Origin: Bacteriovorax sp. MedPE-SWde
GTDB taxonomy: Bacteria > Bdellovibrionota > Bacteriovoracia > Bacteriovoracales > Bacteriovoracaceae
DNA length: 64,000 bases
Direction of reading: 5' to 3'
Assembly (NCBI GenBank): GCA_001874305.1
Contig: MPCU01000006.1
Location: 124,001 to 188,000, forward strand
The translations under genes and the position numbers were made by a program. Positions 1 to 7,556 of the stretch are shown in pieces. The number at the start of each line of letters is the position of its first letter. The first letter of the stretch is position 1. The notes beneath the pieces were generated by a model. It worked only from the letters and a program-made list of their open reading frames with translations, was not told the DNA's origin and ran no database searches.

Positions 1-594
1 TCAAGCTGTACGGCGCTAATTGGCAAAATGAATAGAGAACTAGATAAAGCTTTAAAGACGGGTAATCAATCTAGACTTAACTCATTTCAACGTCGATACG
101 GTATCCCTCTCTCTTTTTGGACATTGAAAGAAGATGATTTAAATACTGTAACCTTTGATTCACGATGCGCGAGACACAGAAAGAAAGACTCTAAAATCTA
201 TGAAGGAATTCGCTATATAAAGAAGACTTCAACATTATTAAAAGATCCCTCTATCCTAATGAATATCGCTATATCAGAAGATGATATTGATTCATTCTAT
301 ATAATGCCAAGAAAGGCACTGCCCAATGGTATCTCAAAGGGAGCTCTTCACTTTACACAAGAAAGAGAAGGCTTATTCTACTATCTCAACCTTTCTAGAC
401 AAAAGATTCATGCAAGCTTTAAAAAGCTACCTGAAAAAGAAATCCTCGAAACATCTTGTCCTTTAAAACTACGTGAGAGTTTCGCAAAGAGACAGAAGAG
501 CGCTAATCTCTATAAGTCTAGCTTCTGTAAGAAGATTTGGAATTTCGATAAGCAAAAGTATTCAACTCTAATTTTTGGCTGGAGCTGCCTGTGA
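1..594 (+). CDS. Partial hypothetical protein (5' end outside window)
   Basis: The reading frame is open from the first base of the window, so the gene probably starts upstream. The first internal ATG at 28 has no convincing ribosome binding site. The first visible residues (SSCTALIG) could be the end of a lipoprotein signal peptide, but that is a guess. The protein is basic and has scattered cysteines, with no domain I recognise. Its stop overlaps the GTG start of the next gene by four bases (GTGA), which indicates translational coupling with the downstream EEP-family enzyme. Confidence 0.6.
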   Translation, partial: SSCTALIGKMNRELDKALKTGNQSRLNSFQRRYGIPLSFWTLKEDDLNTVTFDSRCARHRKKDSKIYEGIRYIKKTSTLLKDPSILMNIAISEDDIDSFYIMPRKALPNGISKGALHFTQEREGLFYYLNLSRQKIHASFKKLPEKEILETSCPLKLRESFAKRQKSANLYKSSFCKKIWNFDKQKYSTLIFGWSCL

Positions 595-1535
595 AGATAA
601 CGATCTCTGTTTACAATATTGAGAACCTCTTCATCCAAAAGGCCAACCCTGATCTTCCTCCCTTTACGCCTTACAAGTCAGATAAGAAACTTGAGCAGCT
701 AAAGAAAGTTTTTGAAGATATCGATGCTGACATTTATGCCCTAAGTGAAGTTGGTGGACTTGATAGTCTCACCTACTTTAACAATGAGTATCTCAACAGT
801 GAATATGTACCAGCACTAATAAAAGGAAACTCTGATAGAGGAATAGAAATTGGATTTCTTGTAAAAAAAGGTCTTGAACTTCGATACGCTCAGTATACTT
901 ATAAGAACCATCCCATTGACTTTAATTATCCACATGAGCTTAACTGGCTTAAAGAGGACCCAAAGAGTTCGCTACCAACATACTATATGAGTCGTGATCT
1001 TAGTGAGCTTCAGATATTTCACAAGGCCGATACAAATAAAGAAAATCCTCTCGCGATACTATTTAATGTCCACCTCAAGTCCCAAAGAGATCCAGAGGGA
1101 ATTGATCCCAGAAGTAAAAAGAGAAGACAAGCGGAGCTAGAGTTTACACTTAAGAGTTACTATAAAACTCAAGAAGCACACCCTCATATTCCAATTCTCA
1201 TCTGTGGGGACTTTAATGGAAATGCCTCAGATCTAAAAACAGATGAAGAGTTTAAAAAAATATATTCTCACTACCACCTAAGAGATGTTCTAAGTATTGC
1301 AGACCTTCCCCACGACAGAAGACCAACCTACTTTCTCTTTAATGGTCAGAGTAAACTACCAATTCAGCTCGACTATGCTTTTATTGATGAAAAGAAAGTT
1401 CACCTTATTGAGGATATTGCGATATATCGCTACAAGAACGATCTAGGAAACCCAAAGCATCTTCCAAGAACTAAATATGATGTATGGAATAATCCTTCTG
1501 ATCACTATCCCATTGTTTTCACATTAGAAATATAA
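591..1535 (+). CDS. Endonuclease/exonuclease/phosphatase (EEP) family protein
   Basis: A metal-dependent phosphodiesterase/nuclease fold protein of 314 residues with no obvious signal peptide. Visible family motifs are N9-I-E11 near the start, the metal-binding glutamate E53 (LSEVGG), NVHLKS at 159-164, GDFN at 206-209 and SDHYP at 303-307. Together these form the usual EEP active site. The substrate cannot be told from sequence; members act on nucleic acids, sphingomyelin or phosphoinositides. The start is GTG, overlapping the stop of the preceding gene, so the two are probably co-translated. Family assignment is firm and specific function is unknown. Confidence 0.85.
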   Translation: MKITISVYNIENLFIQKANPDLPPFTPYKSDKKLEQLKKVFEDIDADIYALSEVGGLDSLTYFNNEYLNSEYVPALIKGNSDRGIEIGFLVKKGLELRYAQYTYKNHPIDFNYPHELNWLKEDPKSSLPTYYMSRDLSELQIFHKADTNKENPLAILFNVHLKSQRDPEGIDPRSKKRRQAELEFTLKSYYKTQEAHPHIPILICGDFNGNASDLKTDEEFKKIYSHYHLRDVLSIADLPHDRRPTYFLFNGQSKLPIQLDYAFIDEKKVHLIEDIAIYRYKNDLGNPKHLPRTKYDVWNNPSDHYPIVFTLEI

Positions 1536-1536
1536 T

Positions 1537-1560
1537 GCGCACGGGGTCAAGTTTGACGAC
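1537..1560 (+). other. Short imperfect palindrome (GGGTC...GACCC)
   Basis: Just after the EEP gene stop, GGGTC and GACCC flank a nine-base spacer that itself contains TCAA and TTGA. It may be a weak terminator, although no T-run follows, or a remnant of a REP-like sequence. It is seen only once in the window. Confidence 0.25.
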
Positions 1561-1605
1561 CCATGTCTATCTTTGATAAAAATGACCTCTACTCGAGGGG
1601 AAAAC

Positions 1606-2922
1606 ATGTTCAAAACGCTATTTGCATTGATTCAATTAACTCTAGCTCAAGCAGTCCTAGCATCTTCAACTGTTGCCATACTAGATAATCAAATAGACTA
1701 CACACACTTTAAGCTCGCTGATCATCTCTGGGCCAATAAAAATGAAGTTCTCAACGAAATAGACGACGACAATAATGGATTTGTTGATGATATTAATGGT
1801 TGGAGTTTCATCGATAATTCAAATAAGTTATTTAACTTTTCCGACTATGGAAAATTTCCATCAGAAGTCTACCGCTACTATGAAATTAGAGCGAAGAAGT
1901 ATCTTGGAACAATCACTGACGAAGAAAAAGATTGGTATAATACAATTAGAAAAGATGAAGAGTTCAAGGTTCTAAGAAAGAAGTTTTCAAAATTTGCCCA
2001 TGGAACACATGTGGCATGCCTAGCGGTTAACTCTGATATACTTCCAGCAAGTGTCGAGAGTAAGGACTTAAAGTTTATTCCAATTCGTTATCTTGGAGAA
2101 ACTAAGACTGGAGCATTCTCTAAGCCAGAGTTCAAACCACTCACTAAAGGTGATGATGCCCAAAAAGTTGAGCACATTCGAAAGTATATAAACTCATACA
2201 CTGTCTGGATGCTTGGTAAATTCGAAGTAGCAATAAGTTACTCTAAAGATAAAGCTCAAGTCATCCATGCTTCATGGGGACAAGGTTACGGAACGACACA
2301 GAAAGTAGTTAATCGAATCTTCGAAGAGCAATTTAAAGAATCTGATCAACATACTGACCTAAAGAAAGTAATAACTGACGCTTTTATTGAAGACTTAATA
2401 AAGAGAGGGACAGCACTACTTAGAAAACACAGAGATATTCTCTTCGTTTTTTCAGCAGGAAATAAGAAAGAAGATACTGATACTGAACTTCACTACCCAT
2501 CGAGTATCCTCCTTTCAAATGTAATTAGTGTTGGAGCATCTGATAAGAATAACGAAAAGGCGTCATTTTCAAACTTTGGCCAAAACACTGTTTCTGTATT
2601 TGCTCAAGGAATAGCTATTGAAAGTTGTACTCCAGAAAATAGAAAACTACCTATTAATGGTACAAGTCAGGCAGCACCGCAAGTTTCAGGACTTGCGCTA
2701 AAACTCAACTCACTACTTAGTAACCTCGAAATCAATTCAACTCCATCTCTACTAAAAGCACTAGTAACTGAAACTGTTGATAAAGTTGAGTCGCTTAGTA
2801 AACTATCTGCAGCTGGTGGAGTTATTAATCAATTACGTGCCTTTTCTGCTGCCAAGAAGCTTAAGACAATGAATCTCAAAGAAGCAATTGCACAATCTTA
2901 TATAGAGATACCAAACCCATAG
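1606..2922 (+). CDS. Secreted S8 family serine protease (subtilase)
   Basis: The start chosen is the ATG at 1606, preceded by AGGGG at 1596-1600. It gives 438 residues and a clean signal peptide (about residues 1-20, cleavage near LAS-ST). The subtilase triad is visible: Asp27 in AILDNQID, His132 in AHGTH and Ser354 in NGTSQAAP, with the oxyanion Asn286 in SAGN. An insertion between the Asp and His regions carries an acidic Ca-binding-like segment (IDDDNNGFVDD) common in bacterial subtilases. There is no obvious prodomain, because the catalytic Asp follows the signal peptide directly. It probably degrades protein outside the cytoplasm, in keeping with a predatory or proteolytic lifestyle. Confidence 0.9.
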   Translation: MFKTLFALIQLTLAQAVLASSTVAILDNQIDYTHFKLADHLWANKNEVLNEIDDDNNGFVDDINGWSFIDNSNKLFNFSDYGKFPSEVYRYYEIRAKKYLGTITDEEKDWYNTIRKDEEFKVLRKKFSKFAHGTHVACLAVNSDILPASVESKDLKFIPIRYLGETKTGAFSKPEFKPLTKGDDAQKVEHIRKYINSYTVWMLGKFEVAISYSKDKAQVIHASWGQGYGTTQKVVNRIFEEQFKESDQHTDLKKVITDAFIEDLIKRGTALLRKHRDILFVFSAGNKKEDTDTELHYPSSILLSNVISVGASDKNNEKASFSNFGQNTVSVFAQGIAIESCTPENRKLPINGTSQAAPQVSGLALKLNSLLSNLEINSTPSLLKALVTETVDKVESLSKLSAAGGVINQLRAFSAAKKLKTMNLKEAIAQSYIEIPNP

Positions 2923-2958
2923 ACTCAACTACTTAAAATATCTAAAAAAATAATCGAT

Positions 2959-3011
2959 TACTCCGATAAATAAGGAAAGAAGCATTAGTGCTTCCTTTGT
3001 TTAGCGGAGTA
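2959..3011 (+). promoter_or_regulatory. Leader hairpin enclosing the ribosome binding site of the 3017 lipoprotein
   Basis: TACTCCG at 2959-2965 is a perfect complement of CGGAGTA at 3005-3011, and the latter contains the GGAG used by the ATG at 3017. An inner hairpin lies between them (GAAGCA at 2979-2984, loop TTAG, TGCTTC at 2989-2994). The inner hairpin followed by CTTTGTTT could also act as a weak terminator for the upstream protease. The pairing is seen in sequence; translational control is inferred. Confidence 0.5.
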
Positions 3012-3016
3012 GCATA

Positions 3017-3772
3017 ATGAAAAGAATTTTTCTCACACTAACTATTATTACACTTGCCAGCTGTGCAAGTACTTATAGAAGACCAGAATCAATCAAAGAG
3101 AAAATGTCGCGCTATAAGTCAAAGGCAACTTCCACTAATAAAATACCTGAATACAAGGTTTCAGGTTTTAAATATTCAAGAGGAAGAGTTCCAGCAAGTG
3201 CTAACAAGCAGCAAGATCTTAACTACAGCAATAAGAATATATACTTTCTTTCACTCTACGAGCAATATGAGTCATTCTCACAAGCTTATCCAGAAAATAA
3301 GAAGAAGATTCAATATTGCCCAGTCTATCACCAGCCCCTTATTACTTATAAGGAAACACCAAAGAAGTGGTATTGGGAGAAGAAAACGGCACTTAGCAAG
3401 AGTAAGGACAGTATTGTTTCTCACCTACCTAAGGCCAAAGAGTCTCTTACAACAGCAATAAGAGAACATATGGACAGAACACATGATGAGCTGTCTAAGC
3501 TTTGCTTCACAGGTGCTAGTGATAACTATTATATTTATGAAAATATTGTAGAAATCACAAAGTCCAATGCACTAAAGAGGAATTCAGATGGAATTAACTC
3601 TCTTCTAAAAACGACTATTTTCTTTAATGAAACACTACTTCACAAAGTGGCAGATAAGAAAAGATTGAGAAAGAAGGGAAGAGGGCTAGCTTCTGCTAAA
3701 GAGAAGGTTCACTATACACAAGAGGCCCTCAATAGAATGAAGGCCGCTTGGGCTAATAGTTTATTTAAATAG
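3017..3772 (+). CDS. Putative lipoprotein of unknown function
   Basis: A 251-residue protein with a lipoprotein signal peptide: hydrophobic residues 4-12, then a lipobox LASC with Cys16. The mature part is basic and rich in Lys, Ser and Tyr, with a helical, coiled-coil-like C-terminal half (KEKVHYTQEALNRMKAAW). I recognise no domain. It ends 12 bases inside the convergent BamB-like gene. It has a leader hairpin masking its ribosome binding site. Confidence 0.75.
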   Translation: MKRIFLTLTIITLASCASTYRRPESIKEKMSRYKSKATSTNKIPEYKVSGFKYSRGRVPASANKQQDLNYSNKNIYFLSLYEQYESFSQAYPENKKKIQYCPVYHQPLITYKETPKKWYWEKKTALSKSKDSIVSHLPKAKESLTTAIREHMDRTHDELSKLCFTGASDNYYIYENIVEITKSNALKRNSDGINSLLKTTIFFNETLLHKVADKKRLRKKGRGLASAKEKVHYTQEALNRMKAAWANSLFK

Positions 3773-4873
3773 ATATAATCTGTTACGAGAAGAGAAGATG
3801 GCCAGAGCGTCATCTTCAACACTTGTATGACCAAAGACCGCTGAATACACAGAACCTAGATCAAACTTCTCTACAAGCTGAAGCTTGTTATCAAGATAAA
3901 GAATTTCTTTACCAATTGTTGTCACGACAAGACCACCCTTCCACTTTCTAATAGAACTGATTGGCGTCTTTGCAACTTGAATTTCTTTGCTAATATTAAA
4001 ATTGTCATCAAGAGAAACAAGTTTCCCATCGATTGTTCCAAAGAATGCCTGATCATCAAATAGAGTTGCATCTCTATTTGTCGTAAAACTTAACCTCTTA
4101 TAGAGAATACCTGTTTTAGGATCAATGACTTCTGCCTTACCATTAATCGAGCTAACGATAAGCTTTCCTCTGAAGTAACTTGGTGACATATCTACATCAA
4201 CAAATTTATCGGCCGAAGATAGCTTCTTTTCCCAAACAACCTGACCCTCTTCAAGAGAGAATGCCAAAAGGTAGCCATCAGCAAAGCCTACATAGACCTT
4301 ATTTTCAACAATATGTGGTCTTGAAGTTCTTTGAAGCGTAGAGAAGAATGGTACTGATCTCTTATACGACCAAAGGATTTTTCCTGTAGAAGCGTCTATA
4401 CAAAAGATCTTATGATTTCTTGTATGAACAAAGATTCTATCTTTTGCAATAACAGGAGTTGAATCTACAGGGGAACCAAGGTCGAAAACATAAGCTAGTT
4501 TTCCAGACTCAAGATTCTTTCCATACATTCTACCGTGAATATCACCATAGATTAGAGTATTCTTGTAAGCGACAGGAGCTGAGTGCATTGCCCCCATTGT
4601 TTTTTCACGCCAAATAAGACGTCCATTCTTTAAAGAGTAAGCATCTAGGAAACCGTTATTATTTCCAACATACACAACACCTTCATGTATCAAAGGACTT
4701 CCAAGTGCTATTGGAAGATTCCCTGTCTGATACGATGGATCTAAATTCTTGATCCACTTTGCTTGAAATGTTGTCTCTGCTCTATCTGCGGCCTTTGGAC
4801 TTATGTTAGTCATCTTCTTAACAGAAGAGCATGACGTAAGAACAAAGAGAGATAGTACTAGTAAGTATTTCAA
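3761..4873 (-). CDS. BamB-like PQQ-repeat beta-propeller lipoprotein
   Basis: A 370-residue lipoprotein (lipobox LTSC, Cys15) with repeated beta-propeller blades of the PQQ type, for example GNNNGFLDAYSLKNGRLIW, DASTGKILW and SLEEGQVVWEKK. Length and architecture match BamB, the scaffold lipoprotein of the outer-membrane beta-barrel assembly complex. The start is TTG at 4873 with AGAGG five bases upstream; there is no in-frame ATG nearby. It directly follows a YfgM-like gene, the same order as yfgM-bamB in gammaproteobacteria, which strengthens the BamB assignment. Direct orthology is likely but unproven. Confidence 0.75.
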   Translation of the reverse strand: MKYLLVLSLFVLTSCSSVKKMTNISPKAADRAETTFQAKWIKNLDPSYQTGNLPIALGSPLIHEGVVYVGNNNGFLDAYSLKNGRLIWREKTMGAMHSAPVAYKNTLIYGDIHGRMYGKNLESGKLAYVFDLGSPVDSTPVIAKDRIFVHTRNHKIFCIDASTGKILWSYKRSVPFFSTLQRTSRPHIVENKVYVGFADGYLLAFSLEEGQVVWEKKLSSADKFVDVDMSPSYFRGKLIVSSINGKAEVIDPKTGILYKRLSFTTNRDATLFDDQAFFGTIDGKLVSLDDNFNISKEIQVAKTPISSIRKWKGGLVVTTIGKEILYLDNKLQLVEKFDLGSVYSAVFGHTSVEDDALAIFSSRNRLYLFK

Positions 4874-4886
4874 ATAAACCTCTTAT

Positions 4887-5546
4887 TTACATTTGTTGTA
4901 GGTAATACTGAGCAAGTGACTTAAAAATTGCCTGTGCCTTTACTTTACCAACCATTTCAAAACTCTTCTTAGCGAGATCTTTTTGACCTTTCTTTAACTG
5001 AAGTCTTCCTAGGTCAAGATAAACTTTCCCTTCCATAACTTTAAGACCAGTGGCTTTAATCAATTCAAGCTCTGCAATAGCGCCATCAACTTCACCAGTC
5101 TCTTCAAGTACTGCCGCCTTTCTAAGGCTTAGAAGAAATGTTTGATAGTTATTCTTTGCAGATAAAGTTGAAAGAATAGTTTGAGCTTCTTTATAGTTCT
5201 TTTTTTCAAATAGAGCATCAAAAGTCATAAGAGAGCTTGTGAAGATTGCATTCTTAGATGCGAACTCTTTACCAACGGCTTCAAATTTTCCAACAAGTTC
5301 CGTTGCCGAAAGAGTCCCCTTCTTAAAATTATCAAGAGTTGATTTCTCATAGAGGTAATATGCATTTGCAGCATTCTTTTCAGACTTCTCTCCCATTGAC
5401 ACATATGCACCATAAGAAAGAACACCAATTAACACACCAATAACTAGTGTAATAATTAATCCCTTATTATCAGAGAGAAAACTTCCTAGTTCTGTCTCTT
5501 TTAGTGCTGATTCAAATCCTTGATCATCGGCGGTATTTGTTGCCAT
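4887..5546 (-). CDS. YfgM-like membrane-anchored tetratricopeptide protein
   Basis: 219 residues with a short cytoplasmic N-terminus, one transmembrane helix at about 28-50, then a periplasmic helical region with TPR-like units (residues about 60-215, ending KGQKDLAKKSFEMVGKVKAQ). This is the layout of YfgM, an ancillary SecYEG/periplasmic chaperone-network protein. The ribosome binding site is AAGGAAGGAAA before the ATG at 5546. It lies 13 bases upstream of the BamB-like gene and is surely co-transcribed with it. In gammaproteobacteria the same pair precedes der; here der lies about 5 kb away on the same strand. Confidence 0.7.
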   Translation of the reverse strand: MATNTADDQGFESALKETELGSFLSDNKGLIITLVIGVLIGVLSYGAYVSMGEKSEKNAANAYYLYEKSTLDNFKKGTLSATELVGKFEAVGKEFASKNAIFTSSLMTFDALFEKKNYKEAQTILSTLSAKNNYQTFLLSLRKAAVLEETGEVDGAIAELELIKATGLKVMEGKVYLDLGRLQLKKGQKDLAKKSFEMVGKVKAQAIFKSLAQYYLQQM

Positions 5547-5674
5547 AATATTTCCTTCCTTAGTTCATTAACTTAATTTATCATTCAATACTAAATATCC
5601 AGTGTAAAGTTGTCAAAAATACTTGGACTAGTTTACAATTATTTTATTACTTATTTTAGAGGATGCGACGAGTT

Positions 5675-6154
5675 ATGAACTTAATTAAAATTACGCTACT
5701 TGCCATTTTGTTTTCACAAGCAAGTTTCGCAGCAGAAAAGATTGGAAGACTAGGTGTTGGATTTACAAATCAGGTAAAAAATGATGTCCCATCACTTTCA
5801 TTTAAACTACAGAAGTCTAAGTCTTTTTCGTTTGGTGGACTACTAGGATTAGACACAAGTGATAATGGTGGATGGAATGCTGGTCTTAAGGCCTATAGAA
5901 ATATATTTGATGAGCCATATTTAACATTCTATGCTCACTTCCTAGGTGCACTAATTAATCAAAAGACAGATGCAGTAACAGATAAAACAGGTTTTCAATT
6001 TGATATGGGACTGGGAAGTGAATTCAGTTTTCAAGGACTGCAGAGCCTAGGCTTCTCTGTTGAGTTTGGTGTTTCTTTTTCCAAAATAGATGACTTCTCA
6101 ATTCAAACAAGTGGAAGTAACTTTCTTGTTGGTGCAGTTCACTTCTATTTATAA
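5675..6154 (+). CDS. Small outer-membrane beta-barrel-like protein
   Basis: A secreted protein of about 159 residues with a signal peptide (MNLIKITLLAILFSQASFA) and alternating Gly/aromatic strands ending in an aromatic C-terminus (AVHFYL), typical of small outer-membrane barrels. An alternative ATG at 5663 would add four residues. TAGAGG at 5657-5662 is too close to that ATG and 12 bases from the one at 5675, so I prefer the latter. It is followed eight bases later by another barrel gene, suggesting an operon. Function unknown. Confidence 0.7.
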   Translation: MNLIKITLLAILFSQASFAAEKIGRLGVGFTNQVKNDVPSLSFKLQKSKSFSFGGLLGLDTSDNGGWNAGLKAYRNIFDEPYLTFYAHFLGALINQKTDAVTDKTGFQFDMGLGSEFSFQGLQSLGFSVEFGVSFSKIDDFSIQTSGSNFLVGAVHFYL

Positions 6155-6162
6155 GGCAGTAA

Positions 6163-6930
6163 ATGTTTAACTTTTTTAAAATACTAATTCTTACATTACT
6201 TTGCGTAACGGCTTCGGCCCAAGGCAGTGGCTTCTCAGGACTTAATGAAGATGACCTCAATATTGGTGGTGATATCTTCTCTGACTATAATGAAGATTTA
6301 GAAGATACTCAAATAATGGAAGATGAAAGATTCTTTAAATATGGAAGGTTCTTTTCGTTCTCTATCTATCTTGGTGTCACACAATTTGATGGAAACAGAG
6401 GAAGTCTCTATAGTGATGACCCTCCAACTTTTGGGATGTCTATAAACTACTTCAGTGATTTTCAGTCTTCTTGGGGATTTGGTTTTGCATTTTCAAAGCA
6501 TAGCTACTTTCTTAATGAGCAAACAGAGGGATTCACTGATGGTCCAGGCTTTGTGGAAGTCAGTATGCTTAGAACATTCTTTGGATACAGATACTATATT
6601 GATACATCAAACTTAGGTACAGCAATCACCTACTCTAACCCCTACTTCGCTGGAAGACTTGAGTACTGGTATACCTCAAGCAAGTTTAGAGACCTTGAGA
6701 GTGAACCAGATGATAAAGGTGGCGGAATTGGTGTAGGTCTTGGCTTTGGACTAGAGTTCCCTATTAAGCTCAAAGAGTCTTATGTAAATATTGAAGTCCT
6801 TCTTCACGATGTGGCCTTTCATGACAAAGACACGAGATCACTTACACCAAAGAATACATCAGGAACAGGCGTTGATGACCTATCTGGTTACGCTTATACT
6901 ACGACTATTGGCTACGTCTGGAGCTGGTAA
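6163..6930 (+). CDS. Outer-membrane beta-barrel-like protein
   Basis: 255 residues with a signal peptide (residues 1-19, cleavage after ASA) and then an acidic linker (about 25-55, rich in Asp and Glu). Multiple amphipathic beta strands follow (YGRFFSFSIYLGVTQF, FGYRYYID, GGGIGVGLGFGLEF), ending in the aromatic residue expected of a barrel (TTIGYVWSW). It probably sits in the outer membrane. It is co-directional with the barrel gene just upstream. No specific family recognised. Confidence 0.7.
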   Translation: MFNFFKILILTLLCVTASAQGSGFSGLNEDDLNIGGDIFSDYNEDLEDTQIMEDERFFKYGRFFSFSIYLGVTQFDGNRGSLYSDDPPTFGMSINYFSDFQSSWGFGFAFSKHSYFLNEQTEGFTDGPGFVEVSMLRTFFGYRYYIDTSNLGTAITYSNPYFAGRLEYWYTSSKFRDLESEPDDKGGGIGVGLGFGLEFPIKLKESYVNIEVLLHDVAFHDKDTRSLTPKNTSGTGVDDLSGYAYTTTIGYVWSW

Positions 6931-6942
6931 CAAAGAACTTAA

Positions 6943-6986
6943 ACCCCTTCAATAAAATACCGATAAAATAGGTATAACGAAGGGGT
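6943..6986 (+). promoter_or_regulatory. Leader hairpin masking the lemA-like ribosome binding site
   Basis: ACCCCTTC at 6943-6950 pairs perfectly with GAAGGGGT at 6979-6986. The 3' arm contains the AGGGG ribosome binding site for the ATG at 6991. A second stem lies inside (ATACC near 6957-6961 with GGTAT at 6971-6975). No T-run follows, so it is not a simple terminator. It may be a translational switch or RNA thermometer; the function is inferred. Confidence 0.55.
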
Positions 6987-6990
6987 AAAC

Positions 6991-7548
6991 ATGACAATTT
7001 CAATCGGAATTATACTAGGTATAATTCTCATTTCAGCTATTACAATTATTTCAATCTACAATGGATTCATAAGAAAGCGCTCTATGGTGCACGAAGCATG
7101 GAGTGGAATAGATATTCAGCTTAAGAGAAGATATAATCTTATTCCGGCGCTAATAGAGACAGTCAAAAGCTATGCTGAACACGAGGAAAAGATTTTTGCC
7201 AATGTCACAAAATCTAGAGAGAAGTGCCTGACAGGGACAACTGATATGGAAAAGAGATCAGTTGAAGAAAATCAACTTACAAGAGGTCTTAGATCTGTAT
7301 TTGCACTTGCAGAGAACTATCCTGATCTAAAAGCAAATTCAAACTTTCAAAAATTTCAAGAAGACCTCAATGAAATAGAGGAACAGATACAATTAGCGAG
7401 ACGCTACTATAATGGCTCCACTCGAGAGCTTAATATATCAGTAGATTCTTTTCCAAGTAATATCATTGCAAATATCTTCAATTTTAAGAAAGAAGAATTC
7501 TTTGAAATTGAAGAGACTCAAAAACTAATGCCTGAAGTTAAATTCTAA
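6991..7548 (+). CDS. LemA family protein
   Basis: 185 residues with an N-terminal membrane helix (about 3-24) followed by the conserved LemA segment (VHEAWSGIDIQLKRRYNLIPALIETVKSYAEHE) and a four-helix cytoplasmic or periplasmic domain. LemA proteins are membrane-anchored and their biochemical role is poorly known. They commonly sit beside DUF2207 or TPM-domain genes, and here a DUF2207 gene follows after eight bases. The assignment is secure. Confidence 0.9.
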   Translation: MTISIGIILGIILISAITIISIYNGFIRKRSMVHEAWSGIDIQLKRRYNLIPALIETVKSYAEHEEKIFANVTKSREKCLTGTTDMEKRSVEENQLTRGLRSVFALAENYPDLKANSNFQKFQEDLNEIEEQIQLARRYYNGSTRELNISVDSFPSNIIANIFNFKKEEFFEIEETQKLMPEVKF

Positions 7549-7556
7549 GGAAAAAC

